From assembly GCA_036560445.1 (NCBI GenBank), contig DATBRG010000007.1, positions 1 through 64,000 on the forward strand: a stretch of DNA of 64,000 nt, given 5' to 3'. This DNA is from DATBRG01 sp036560445 (lineage in GTDB: Bacteria; Pseudomonadota; Gammaproteobacteria; Burkholderiales; Methylophilaceae). The position numbers and the translations under genes are program-made. The notes beneath the pieces are model-generated. The model made no database searches. It had not been told where the DNA came from and saw nothing but the letters and a program-made list of their open reading frames with translations. Shown one piece after another: positions 9,235 to 17,936 of this stretch (positions are counted from its first letter, which is position 1; the number at the start of each line of letters is the position of its first letter).

Positions 9235-9336
9235 TTAGCTAAATAGTATGACTGACAAAGCGCTAATCCAAGACCACGTAATCAACAGGACAACAATGGT
9301 GAGTGGCAAATTCTCAAAAGTAAAATATGACTTCAT
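9235..9336 (-). CDS. Small single-pass membrane peptide, 33 residues, downstream of ccoS
   Basis: A short gene with its own ribosome site (TTGAGG five bases before the ATG) starts 18 bases after the ccoS stop codon. The product begins MKSYFTFENLPLTIVVLLIT and is one hydrophobic helix of about 22 residues after a short polar N-terminus. It lies between ccoS and a strong terminator in the same direction, so it is almost certainly cotranscribed with ccoS. Small single-helix subunits are known for cbb3 oxidases (CcoM, CcoQ), and a similar role is inference from context only. It could also be a membrane chaperone peptide. Confidence 0.6.
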   Translation of the reverse strand: MKSYFTFENLPLTIVVLLITWSWISALSVILFS

Positions 9337-9354
9337 GACAACCTCAAGCTAAAT

Positions 9355-9561
9355 CTAGCCCTCGATTTTATTCTGATTAGGCATGTGCTTCAAGTGACGA
9401 AATGGAATCATGGGATCATCGTCGTCCATCAGGATGCGCTGCGCGGGGCCTTCCATATCATCATACTGCCCACTTCTGATCGCCCAGAGTATCCCGGCGG
9501 CAGCTATGCTGATGAAAACTACAGTTATCCCGAACAGGAATAACAAGGTCGAGAGTGTCAT
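9355..9561 (-). CDS. ccoS: cbb3-type cytochrome oxidase assembly protein CcoS
   Basis: CcoS is a small inner-membrane protein needed for maturation of cbb3-type cytochrome c oxidase, where it acts in cofactor insertion into CcoN. The 68-residue product has one N-terminal membrane helix (about 4-28), followed by the family motif of an aromatic/Gly turn and DD(M)EGPAxRIL, seen here as YDDMEGPAQRIL, then a short polar tail. The usual partners ccoGHI and the oxidase itself are not in this window. It starts inside the stop of the upstream dynamin gene (ATGA overlap), so the two are translationally coupled. Confidence 0.9.
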   Translation of the reverse strand: MTLSTLLFLFGITVVFISIAAAGILWAIRSGQYDDMEGPAQRILMDDDDPMIPFRHLKHMPNQNKIEG

Positions 9562-11519
9562 GCTGCTTCGGCTTGCCCGGAATCACTCTCAAAAGCCAAT
9601 GCATTTTTCATGTGCTGGCGCAGCACCTTGAGGTCAGAAACCTGCGCATTGATACTCTTCTCGATAGTTTCCAGCTCACTGATACGGTCTTCCAGAGTAT
9701 CGGTTGCTTTGTAGATACGCTTAATACTCTCCAGACGACGGCGCAATTGCAACTGGTGCTCACGAACTTGCGATTCCATTGGCGCAATCACGGCCTTGAG
9801 CCAATTTTCCACATCCCGGTTAGCTACTTCATAGACATGAATCACGCGGCTGGCCAAGGTTTCGAAAAACTTGGAGGTCAATGTCATCTTCTCGTTGGTA
9901 ATCATATTGAGCGCCGTGTTGAACTGCTCTTTGTAAGCACGCTCCAACTTGGCCAGCTCTTTTTGATATCGTAATGTCGAGAATGATGGGGGATCAGCTT
10001 TACGCAGGCCATGCTCCTTGGAGAACTTCTCGTACATGGCATCCATCATCTTCTTGATTTCGTCGATTTGCACATCTGATTTAACCAAGCGATCTTTAAG
10101 GTCGGCAAAGAAAGCGTCCATAGCACCACGGATACTCTTGGTGAAATTAGCCGAAATCATGGTGTCACGTGTAGTAGTAACTTGGGCCTTGAGCGTCTCC
10201 ATACCAAGCAAGGTAAAGAGCTGGTTGGTTTGCTGTGAGAAAACGCTGCGCAAGGCCTGGAAGCGCTGTAAACCTTTTTCAAAGTTTTCCTTGTCGACCT
10301 TGACCTTGTTCATCATGTGCTCGACCACGTCTTCATTCTTGCCACGTAGGCCGCGTAACTCTTCCAGTTGTTCATTCAAGCCATGTATGCGAGCATCGAG
10401 AATCAGGTGGGAGTTATTAATGAGGTCTTCGATCTCGCTCTGCGTATTATCACGCACGATTTCTTTTTTGGATGGAATAAGTTCGTCTGACAAAGCCCGC
10501 TCCAACTCCGGGAGTCGGCTTTTGAGTAGCAACGTGTCATCACCAGTTACCTTTGCCAGCAAACCTTTCTGCGCAGAAATCGGATAAATCTGGTTGGCTG
10601 TCAAACCGAGCAAGTCTGCACTGGTATTGACCTGCTTAAGAATTTCCTTCTGGATTTCGGCTTCGTCCTTCAGCTCATCCCATAAGCCATCAATCTTGTT
10701 CAGTACCGCCAAACGGCCCTTTTGCTTCCAGCGTGTACCACTAATGTACTGGCGCCAGACGTCAATCTCAGACTTGGTCACACCAGTATCTGCCGCCAAG
10801 ATAAATAACACAGCATGCGCATTAGGCAACATATTGAGGGTTAGTTCCGGCTCGGTACCAATGGCATTCAGGCCAGGTGTATCCAGAATCACCAGCCCCT
10901 GCTCAAGCAAGGGATGAGGGAAATTGATAATTGCATAACGCCATGATGGAATATCGATGCTGCCGTCGCTATTAAGGCTCATTGCATCATCGGCACTGTT
11001 CGGGTCGAACAAGCCATAGCGCTCTGCCTCTTCAACAGTGACTCGTTTAGTCAGGCTAACCTGCTTGAACGCCTCTACCATGCTGTCACTATTTTCTATG
11101 CTGAATTCAAATACCTTCCATTCATCTGGATAGCGTTTGTATTCGGTAGTGGTAGCGTCAGAAACACGGGTTTCGATTGGCAGCAACTGCAAGGCACTGG
11201 GTTTGGCAGGGTCATAAAGTAATTCGGTAGGGCACATGGTCGTGCGGCCAGCACTTGATGGGAGCAGACGCTGACCATATCCAGCGAAGAAAATAGCATT
11301 AATCAGCTCAGACTTACCACGTGAAAACTCGGCAACAAAAGCTACATTGAGCTTATCCTCACGCAGGCGTTCCAGCAGATGCTGGATGCGTTGATCAATT
11401 TGTGCGTCGTTAAGCTCTTGCTCATTAAGCCAGCTGCGATAGTCGCAGATAGTATCTACAAGTGCTTTACGCCATTCAGTGTAGGCAGCGAACTGATGGG
11501 CAAGCTTGTTTTCGGCCAT
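9558..11519 (-). CDS. Dynamin-like large GTPase
   Basis: A 653-residue bacterial dynamin-family GTPase. The G domain is N-terminal: P-loop AEFSRGKS at 63-70 (Ala replaces the usual first Gly), a switch-I threonine in GRTTMCPTE, DTPGLNAIG as G3 and LNKIDG as G4. It is followed by a long helical region (about 330-650) with coiled-coil character, the expected stalk/middle domain. No membrane helix is evident, so membrane contact would be by assembly, as in other dynamins. Its stop overlaps ccoS, an unusual pairing that suggests a role at respiratory membranes. ATG 11519 has GGGAAAAT upstream. Confidence 0.88.
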   Translation of the reverse strand: MAENKLAHQFAAYTEWRKALVDTICDYRSWLNEQELNDAQIDQRIQHLLERLREDKLNVAFVAEFSRGKSELINAIFFAGYGQRLLPSSAGRTTMCPTELLYDPAKPSALQLLPIETRVSDATTTEYKRYPDEWKVFEFSIENSDSMVEAFKQVSLTKRVTVEEAERYGLFDPNSADDAMSLNSDGSIDIPSWRYAIINFPHPLLEQGLVILDTPGLNAIGTEPELTLNMLPNAHAVLFILAADTGVTKSEIDVWRQYISGTRWKQKGRLAVLNKIDGLWDELKDEAEIQKEILKQVNTSADLLGLTANQIYPISAQKGLLAKVTGDDTLLLKSRLPELERALSDELIPSKKEIVRDNTQSEIEDLINNSHLILDARIHGLNEQLEELRGLRGKNEDVVEHMMNKVKVDKENFEKGLQRFQALRSVFSQQTNQLFTLLGMETLKAQVTTTRDTMISANFTKSIRGAMDAFFADLKDRLVKSDVQIDEIKKMMDAMYEKFSKEHGLRKADPPSFSTLRYQKELAKLERAYKEQFNTALNMITNEKMTLTSKFFETLASRVIHVYEVANRDVENWLKAVIAPMESQVREHQLQLRRRLESIKRIYKATDTLEDRISELETIEKSINAQVSDLKVLRQHMKNALAFESDSGQAEAA

Positions 11520-11727
11520 GATTTTCCCTGAATACTTTCATCAAGTATCACTCTAGCATGCTTAAAAAAATAGTCAAACAAATCAGTTGACTAATGCATA
11601 AGCTGCAAGCAAGGCTTCAACTGTATGCATGAAATATTAAATTTAGGTTAAATTTCAAGCATGCCGCATCACAACGCCTTGCCAGAGCGATTCTGCTATC
11701 ATCTTACTTTTATAGCATATTTACCTT

Positions 11728-12108
11728 ATGGCTGGTTTAAATCCCACATCTCCGCGCCCGACTGACATACGCTTGCACCAAGCCTCACGTAAACTTGAGA
11801 TTGGCTTTGATGATGGCAAGCAGGCCATGCTCTCATGTGAGTTTCTCCGTGTTTATTCGCCTTCAGCCGAAGTCCGTGGTCATGGCATCGGTCAGGAAGT
11901 ACTTCAGGTTGGCAAGGAAGAAGTCAACATCGTAGGGATAGAACAGGTTGGTAACTATGCCGTCAAACTCGAGTTTTCAGATGGGCATAATACCGGGCTT
12001 TATTCCTGGGATTATCTATACGACCTGGCAGAACATTACGATGAGCTCTGGCTCGAATACTTGGGCCGACTCGCTGCTGCAGGAATTGAGCGCAAGGAGT
12101 TAAAATGA
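11728..12108 (+). CDS. DUF971 family protein (gamma-butyrobetaine hydroxylase N-terminal-like)
   Basis: A 126-residue stand-alone DUF971 domain, the fold found at the N-terminus of gamma-butyrobetaine hydroxylases. Recognisable stretches are the opening ...PTDIRLHQASRKLEIGFDDG, then CEFLRVYSPSAEVRGHG near 33-49 and the closing HNTGLYSWDYLY at about 90-101. It is the first gene of a ubiquinone operon, with its stop overlapping the ubiE start by four bases. This arrangement is common in betaproteobacteria. The molecular role is not established; Fe-S cluster delivery has been proposed for relatives. Confidence 0.88.
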   Translation: MAGLNPTSPRPTDIRLHQASRKLEIGFDDGKQAMLSCEFLRVYSPSAEVRGHGIGQEVLQVGKEEVNIVGIEQVGNYAVKLEFSDGHNTGLYSWDYLYDLAEHYDELWLEYLGRLAAAGIERKELK

Positions 12109-12842
12109 GTGAAAAAACAACCCACTTCGGCTTTCAAACCATCGAAGAAAATGAGAAAGCCCGCAAGGTTGGCGAAGTCTTCCATTCCGTCGCGCGTAAA
12201 TATGATTTGATGAATGACGTGATGTCTGCAGGCATGCACCGTGGTTGGAAACGTTTTGCAGTTGAAGTCAGCGGTATTAGTGAAGGTGATCGAGTGTTGG
12301 ATATCGCCGGTGGCAGCGGCGATCTATCCCGGCTTTTTGCGACAAAGGTCGGCAACACGGGGAGTGTAGTACTGACTGACATCAATGCTTCCATGCTTGC
12401 CGTTGGCCGTGACCGGCTAATTGATGATGGCGTATCAGTCCCTGCATTGCAATGCGATGCCGAAAAACTGCCCTTCCCTGATCAGCATTTTGACTGCGTC
12501 ATCGTTGCTTTCGGCCTACGTAATATGACGCACAAGGACAAAGCCCTAACCGAGATGCAGCGTGTACTCAAGGTCGGCGGCCGACTGTTGGTGCTGGAGT
12601 TCTCACAAATATGGAAGCCGCTGGCACCGTTATATGATGCCTATTCATTCAAGCTGCTACCACTTATGGGCAAACTGTTCGCCAAGGACGCTGATAGTTA
12701 CCAGTACCTAGCTGAATCCATCCGTATGCATCCCGACCAGGAAACGCTGAAGCAGATGATGCTGGATGCAGGCTTTAGGAAGGTAGATTACTACAACCTC
12801 GCAGCTGGGGCTGTGGCATTGCATAAAGGCTGGAAGACCTAA
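12105..12842 (+). CDS. ubiE: Ubiquinone/menaquinone C-methyltransferase UbiE
   Basis: UbiE is a SAM-dependent C-methyltransferase that methylates the benzoquinol (or naphthoquinol) ring during quinone synthesis. The 245-residue protein shows the family start THFGFQTIEENEKARKVGEV, the motif RKYDLMNDVMSAGMHRGWK, the SAM-binding loop VLDIAGGSGDLS at 64-75, the acidic residue DINASML near 92 and FGLRNMTHKDKAL. The C-terminus GAVALHKGWKT is typical. It lies between DUF971 and ubiJ; ubiJ starts at the base after the ubiE stop. This gives an operon with ubiJ and ubiB. Confidence 0.96.
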   Translation: MSEKTTHFGFQTIEENEKARKVGEVFHSVARKYDLMNDVMSAGMHRGWKRFAVEVSGISEGDRVLDIAGGSGDLSRLFATKVGNTGSVVLTDINASMLAVGRDRLIDDGVSVPALQCDAEKLPFPDQHFDCVIVAFGLRNMTHKDKALTEMQRVLKVGGRLLVLEFSQIWKPLAPLYDAYSFKLLPLMGKLFAKDADSYQYLAESIRMHPDQETLKQMMLDAGFRKVDYYNLAAGAVALHKGWKT

Positions 12843-13448
12843 ATGTTCAAGCCCGCCCTCACGCGCCTGCTCAACCATCTGATTAATCAGAATAGCTGGG
12901 CCAGGCCCCAGCTGCAACATTTTGCTGGCAAGGCTGTACGTTTTAATATTCCTCCCGTTAGCGGCACACTTACTATACTGGAAGATGGCGGCCTGGCTAT
13001 GGCTGGGGAGTCCATTGAGGCAGATGCAATCGTCACTATTCCACTCCCCGTTGCCTTACGTTTACTCGCCAACGATGACGCTGCAACCACGCTGACTACG
13101 CTGGAAGGCGATACTGAGCTGGCAGCGGCGTTGTCAAAAGTATTGCGTAGTATGCAATGGGAGTACGAGGAAGACTTGAGCAAGCTGATAGGAGACATTC
13201 CTGCTCATGAGTTTGCGGAATTTGGGCGCAAAGCTGTCGATGAGGTCAAAAAACAGGCCTTCAATGCAGCGGAGATGCTTGCTGAATACTGGCAGGAAGA
13301 ACAACCGCTGATCGCCAAAAAGCGTCATGTAGAGCAATTCATTAAAGATGTAGATGCCCTGCGTGATGATACCGAGCGCCTAGCCAAACGCGTGGAAAAA
13401 CTAGCGGAAAAGATCACCCCGCAGAGCAATGAGAACCCTTCATCTTGA
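12843..13448 (+). CDS. ubiJ: Ubiquinone biosynthesis accessory factor UbiJ (SCP2 domain)
   Basis: A 201-residue UbiJ. It has an N-terminal SCP2 lipid-binding domain (about 15-115) and a C-terminal helical, probably coiled-coil region (about 155-195, heptad-like with RLAKRVEKLAEKI). UbiJ with UbiK binds lipid and helps assemble the Ubi metabolon around hydrophobic intermediates. It lies between ubiE and ubiB in the conserved ubiE-ubiJ-ubiB order. The sequence is divergent from E. coli UbiJ, as is usual, so identification rests on domain, length and order together. Confidence 0.88.
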   Translation: MFKPALTRLLNHLINQNSWARPQLQHFAGKAVRFNIPPVSGTLTILEDGGLAMAGESIEADAIVTIPLPVALRLLANDDAATTLTTLEGDTELAAALSKVLRSMQWEYEEDLSKLIGDIPAHEFAEFGRKAVDEVKKQAFNAAEMLAEYWQEEQPLIAKKRHVEQFIKDVDALRDDTERLAKRVEKLAEKITPQSNENPSS

Positions 13449-13453
13449 TACGC

Positions 13454-15001
13454 ATGCTTCACAGAACTATACGACTTCTCAAGATCGTCTTCATTACCCT
13501 GCGTTTCGGCCTGGATGAATTCATACTCGGCCATACCAAGCTTCGCCCCCTACAAAAAACCATCCACTACCTGTTGTTCTGGCGTAATGTCGAGCAGCCG
13601 CGCGGTGTTCGCTTGCGACTCGCACTCGAGGCACTGGGGCCGATCTTTGTCAAATTCGGTCAGATGCTTTCCACGCGACGAGACCTGATTCCGCTCGATA
13701 TTGCTGACGAATTGGCAAAGCTGCAGGACAAAGTGCCGCCAGTCGCCTTTGAACTCGTTGCCGCAACTATCCAAGATGCATTCAACAAACCAATCAGTGA
13801 AGTTTTTGAGCAGTTTGATAAGACCGCCATTGCCAGCGCTTCGGTCGCGCAAGTACATTTCGCGCACCTGCCAGGCGGTACTCCAGTCGCAGTCAAGATA
13901 CTACGGCCCGGGATTGCAAATGTCATCGAGAAAGACCTCGCCCTACTGGATACCGCTGCATGGCTGATGCAAAGCCTATGGAACGAAGGCAAGCGGCTCA
14001 AGCCGCGCGAAGTGGTGGCTGAATTCGCCCGACACACGCATGACGAACTAGACCTCATGCTGGAAGCGGCTAACTGCAGCCAGCTTAAACGCAACTTTGC
14101 CTCCAGTAAATTACTGCTGATTCCCGAAGTTTATTGGGACTGGTGCCGCGAACAGGTTATGGTCATGGAACGCATGCACGGCACGCCGATCAGCCAAATT
14201 GAGAGCCTGCGCAGCATGGATATTGATATCCCCAAGCTGGCGCGCGACGGTGTAGAGATATTCTTTACCCAAGTGTTCCGTGATGGTTTCTTTCACGCTG
14301 ACATGCACCCAGGCAATATCCAGGTTGCTGCCGATGGCCGCTATATAGCCTTGGATTTTGGCATCATGGGCACACTCAATGATATAGATAAGGAATACCT
14401 CGCTCGCAACTTCCTGGCTTTTTTCCGTCGCGATTACCGCGAGGTAGCCAAAGCCCACGTCGAATCAGGCTGGGTGCCCAAAGATACGCCTATCAATGAA
14501 TTCGAGACTGCCATACGCGCCATTTGCGAGCCCATATTCGATAAACCGTTGAAGGAAATCTCGTTCGGTCGCACCTTGCTAGCACTCTTCCAGATGGCGC
14601 GACGCTTTGGCGTCATCATCCAGCCGCAACTGATTATGCTGCAAAAGACCCTGCTCAATATCGAAGGGCTGGGCCGCGAGCTCGACCCCGATTTGGACCT
14701 GTGGAAAACTGCACGCCCATTCCTTGAACGTTGGATGTCCGAGCAGGTTGGATGGCGCAGCGTATTGCGCAACATTAAGGCAGAGCTGCCATTCTGGGGC
14801 AAGATACTGCCGCAGATGCCACGCATGCTGCATCAGCAATTGCAACGCGACCACGACACACCCATCAACGAAGAGCTGATTGCACTGGTTCGCGCACAAC
14901 AGCGGCAAACTCGCTGGCTAAGGTTGATCTCAGCAGCACTCGTAGTGCTGGTTATCATCCAGCTGGTCAGTATTGTAGCGCTATGGTATGGGCTGAGATA
15001 A
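13454..15001 (+). CDS. ubiB: Ubiquinone biosynthesis protein UbiB (ABC1/ADCK atypical kinase)
   Basis: UbiB is a membrane-anchored member of the ABC1/ADCK/UbiB protein kinase-like family, required for aerobic ubiquinone synthesis. It is thought to act as an ATPase that extracts quinone precursors. Visible are the KxGQ signature in FVKFGQMLSTRRD, the Ala-rich loop in IASASVAQVH, VAVKILRPG with the ATP lysine, the catalytic-loop HADMHPGN and DFGIMG. Two membrane helices close the protein (near 490-515). I use ATG 13454 (515 residues), which gives the usual N-terminus; TTG 13445, overlapping the ubiJ stop, is an alternative. Confidence 0.95.
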   Translation: MLHRTIRLLKIVFITLRFGLDEFILGHTKLRPLQKTIHYLLFWRNVEQPRGVRLRLALEALGPIFVKFGQMLSTRRDLIPLDIADELAKLQDKVPPVAFELVAATIQDAFNKPISEVFEQFDKTAIASASVAQVHFAHLPGGTPVAVKILRPGIANVIEKDLALLDTAAWLMQSLWNEGKRLKPREVVAEFARHTHDELDLMLEAANCSQLKRNFASSKLLLIPEVYWDWCREQVMVMERMHGTPISQIESLRSMDIDIPKLARDGVEIFFTQVFRDGFFHADMHPGNIQVAADGRYIALDFGIMGTLNDIDKEYLARNFLAFFRRDYREVAKAHVESGWVPKDTPINEFETAIRAICEPIFDKPLKEISFGRTLLALFQMARRFGVIIQPQLIMLQKTLLNIEGLGRELDPDLDLWKTARPFLERWMSEQVGWRSVLRNIKAELPFWGKILPQMPRMLHQQLQRDHDTPINEELIALVRAQQRQTRWLRLISAALVVLVIIQLVSIVALWYGLR

Positions 15002-15081
15002 GCTCAAGCCATTTGTCATTTCCAGCATAGTTTTTGCTAGAATTAAAGCCGTCAATTTCCATCGCATATTAGGGGGCCATT

Positions 15082-16563
15082 GTGCTGCTTTGGTTTGTCA
15101 TCGCTTACTGGATCATCTCCGTCGGTATTGGCCTGTGGGCTGCCAGCCGTGTACACACTACCAAGGATTTCGCCATTGCCGGCCGTCACCTGCCGTTCTA
15201 CATGGTCACAGCCACAGTCTTCGCTACCTGGTTTGGCTCGGAAACGGTGCTGGGCATCCCCGCCACCTTTTTGCAGGAGGGATTGCACGGTGTAGTCGCC
15301 GATCCTTTCGGTTCATCGCTTTGCCTGATCCTGGTCGGCCTGTTCTTCGCCGCACCGTTGTACCGCATGAATCTGCTGACCATCGGCGATTTCTACAAAA
15401 AACGTTTCGGCCGCAAAGTCGAGGTGCTGACCACCATCGCCATCGTGATTTCCTACCTGGGCTGGGTAGGGGCACAGATTACCGCGTTAGGGCTGGTATT
15501 CAATGTGGTATCCGGCGGTGAAATAAGTAAATTGGTCGGCATGTGGATAGGCTCCGGCACCATCCTCATCTATACGATATTCGGCGGCATGTGGGCAGTA
15601 GCGATTACCGACCTTTTGCAGATGATCATTATCTGTATCGGCATGCTCTATATCGGCGGTGAAGTGAGCAGCCAGGTAGGCGGCGTAGGCGCCGTCGTCA
15701 AACATGCCAGCGAGGCTGGAAAGTTCTCGTTCTGGCCCGCACCGGACCTCAAGGAGATCATTGCATTCGCCGCGGCGTGGATCACCATGATGTTCGGCTC
15801 CATCCCGCAACAGGACGTATTCCAGCGCGTGCAGTCCTCCAAGACCATCAAGATCGCCGTCTGGGGTTCAGTGCTCGGCGGCAGCCTATATTTCTGTTTC
15901 GCCTTTGTGCCCATGTTCCTGGCCTACTCAGCCACGCTCATCGACCCCAAGATGGTAGACAGCCTGATTGGCACCGATCCGCAACTGATACTGCCCACAC
16001 TGGTATTACAGCACGCCCCCTTGATAGCGCAGATCATGTTCTTCGGCGCCCTGCTCTCGGCTATCAAGAGCTGCGCTTCAGCCACACTGCTGGCACCTTC
16101 CGTGACATTTACCGAAAACATCCTGAAACCCATGATGGGCCATATGTCCGATAAAGAGCTGCTGCGCCTGATGCGCATTGTAACGCTCACATTCACACTA
16201 GTAGTGACGCTCTACGCCATGAATTCCAAGCTCAGTATCTTCAAGATGGTAGAGAATGCCTACCAGATCACACTGGTGATGGCCTTTATCCCATTGGCCT
16301 GCGGAGTTTACTGGAAACGGGCAACTAACCAAGGCGCCTTATTGTCGATATTCCTCGGCCTGACAACCTGGCTGGCAATACTGATAGTCGGCCCCGAAGA
16401 CCCATTCATCCCCGCCCAATTCGCTGGCCTCATGGCCAGCGCCGCAGGCATGCTTGTCGGCTCATTGATGCCCACCTATTTCGGCAGGGAAGTCCATGTG
16501 GAACCGCATGGTTATTTGCATGAACACGCGGCACATTCGCATGCGCCACAGCATGAGGGTTGA
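15082..16563 (+). CDS. Sodium:solute symporter family protein (SSS)
   Basis: A 493-residue transporter of the SSS family with about 13 hydrophobic segments across its length. It resembles the proline/pantothenate/unknown-solute branch. Motifs include ATWFGSETVLGIPATFLQEG in helices 1-2 and WITMMFGSIPQQDVFQRVQ. The substrate cannot be read from sequence. The C-terminal tail is histidine-rich (five His near the end, HEHAAHSHAPQH), which is odd for the family and could bind metal. GTG start at 15082 after AGGGGG seven bases upstream. The gene after it starts before its stop. Confidence 0.88.
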   Translation: MLLWFVIAYWIISVGIGLWAASRVHTTKDFAIAGRHLPFYMVTATVFATWFGSETVLGIPATFLQEGLHGVVADPFGSSLCLILVGLFFAAPLYRMNLLTIGDFYKKRFGRKVEVLTTIAIVISYLGWVGAQITALGLVFNVVSGGEISKLVGMWIGSGTILIYTIFGGMWAVAITDLLQMIIICIGMLYIGGEVSSQVGGVGAVVKHASEAGKFSFWPAPDLKEIIAFAAAWITMMFGSIPQQDVFQRVQSSKTIKIAVWGSVLGGSLYFCFAFVPMFLAYSATLIDPKMVDSLIGTDPQLILPTLVLQHAPLIAQIMFFGALLSAIKSCASATLLAPSVTFTENILKPMMGHMSDKELLRLMRIVTLTFTLVVTLYAMNSKLSIFKMVENAYQITLVMAFIPLACGVYWKRATNQGALLSIFLGLTTWLAILIVGPEDPFIPAQFAGLMASAAGMLVGSLMPTYFGREVHVEPHGYLHEHAAHSHAPQHEG

Positions 16564-17092
16564 GCAGATCATTGTGTCGAAACTTGATGCCGCGCAGCGG
16601 CAACTCCGAATTGCCATTCGTATGCTGTTCTCCGAGGACGACCCAGTCGCTGTGCATACTCTGGTCGGAGCGGCATCTTTGCTATTCAGTGACCTTGTAG
16701 AAATCGCTGCCCCTGAGCGGTCTTGGGACAAGAAGGCGCGCGAGGCTAATTCACTCACGCCCTCTGAATACTTCCAGGTAATGCGTCACTATCAGAACTT
16801 CTTCAAGCACGCGCGTAGCGACCACGAGGCAGTGCTTGAGTTCAACCCCGAGGAAACCGAAGCACTTGCGTTCTGGGCCGTCATGAATGCCAGCGAGCTT
16901 GCTCCAATGTCCATCGAGGCGCAGGTATATCAGCTTTGGTACATAGCGGCACGTTCGCCGTTAGAGGACCCAGAGCGATCGCCTCTACGGGAAGCGCTTA
17001 AGCTCTTCGGGGACCTTCGTCCGTTTCCCCGCGCGGAGCGTCTCAAGGCTGGTAGCCGTGTCTTGGAGGCAGAGCTGCATCGTGTGACTTAA
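16553..17092 (+). CDS. Unknown 179-residue protein, HEPN-like helical
   Basis: A mostly helical soluble protein. From memory it resembles a widespread family of hypothetical proteins with the opening SKLDAAQRQLRIAI and a DPVAVHTLVGAA motif, but I have no name for it. The pattern of an N-terminal helix carrying an (S)KLDAA-type motif and an FFKHA motif (residues FFKHARSDHE) loosely recalls HEPN-type proteins; this is a guess. The ATG at 16553 overlaps the symporter's last 11 bases. A GTG at 16574 is an alternative, since the family similarity begins right there. It converges on mutM with a 15-bp gap. Confidence 0.65.
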   Translation: MRVEQIIVSKLDAAQRQLRIAIRMLFSEDDPVAVHTLVGAASLLFSDLVEIAAPERSWDKKAREANSLTPSEYFQVMRHYQNFFKHARSDHEAVLEFNPEETEALAFWAVMNASELAPMSIEAQVYQLWYIAARSPLEDPERSPLREALKLFGDLRPFPRAERLKAGSRVLEAELHRVT

Positions 17093-17107
17093 CGCTAAAT
17101 CTGAATC

Positions 17108-17920
17108 CTAACGCTGGCAGCCCGAACAATAAAACGTCGAGCGCTGCCCTATCCTTAACATCTTGATGGCTTTGGCGCATTGCTTGCAAGGCTGGCCTGT
17201 GCGACCGTATACGAAGTATTCCTGCTGGAAATAACCGGGGTTGCCATCCGCACCAAAGAAATCACGCAGGCTGCTGCCACCTGCAGCCAGAGCATCTTGC
17301 AGGGTGGACTTGATTTCAGCCACCAGGAGATTGCAGCGGGTAAGGCTGAGCTTGTTGGCGGGCGTAATCGGGCTGATACCGGCGCGGAACAGCGACTCGC
17401 TGGCGTAAATATTCCCCACACCAACAACCATGTGGCTATCCATGATGACATTTTTGATGGGTGCAGACCGGGTTCGGATTTGTTTGTGCAGCCAGGCGCC
17501 GTTGAAGGTTTCTTCCAAAGGCTCCGGCCCCAGCACGCGCAACAATACATGCTGGCTGGCATCGCCTTCTACCCACAACACCGCGCCGAAACGCCGGGGG
17601 TCGCGTAGCCTAAGCACATGGCCATCAGTGAAGTGAATATCGAAATGGTCATGCTTGGCATATGGTTCATCCTGCGCCAGCAGGCAAATGCGGCCGGACA
17701 TGCCAAGATGCAGGATCAGGCTACCGGTATCAAATCGCGCCAGTATGTATTTGGCACGACGGGTCAGCTCCAGAAGACGCTGGTTATTCAGGCTTTGCGA
17801 GAGATGGCCAGGAATAGGCCAGCGCAGGGAAGGGTTACGGATAATGACATGCCTGACAGTCTGGCCAACTAGCGGCAGCAATCCGCGCCGCGTGGTCTCG
17901 ACTTCTGGTAATTCAGGCAT
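17108..17920 (-). CDS. mutM: Formamidopyrimidine-DNA glycosylase MutM (Fpg)
   Basis: MutM removes 8-oxoguanine and formamidopyrimidines and cleaves the abasic site. The 270-residue protein starts MPELPEVETTRRG, with the catalytic Pro2 and Glu3 exposed after Met removal. It has the H2TH region containing VGVGNIYASESLF, the intercalating region in the middle, and an intact C-terminal zinc finger, CKQC...YCSGC (four cysteines). It is the last gene of a minus-strand run; its start is 16 bases after the DUF4340 stop, so it is likely cotranscribed with the ABC exporter genes. Confidence 0.97.
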   Translation of the reverse strand: MPELPEVETTRRGLLPLVGQTVRHVIIRNPSLRWPIPGHLSQSLNNQRLLELTRRAKYILARFDTGSLILHLGMSGRICLLAQDEPYAKHDHFDIHFTDGHVLRLRDPRRFGAVLWVEGDASQHVLLRVLGPEPLEETFNGAWLHKQIRTRSAPIKNVIMDSHMVVGVGNIYASESLFRAGISPITPANKLSLTRCNLLVAEIKSTLQDALAAGGSSLRDFFGADGNPGYFQQEYFVYGRTGQPCKQCAKAIKMLRIGQRSTFYCSGCQR

Positions 17921-17936
17921 ACCAGTACGGCCTTGA

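Noticed and set aside
10018..10587. Plus-strand frame of 189 codons opposite the dynamin gene
   Set aside because: Antisense shadow; Ser-rich with no domain and no ribosome site.
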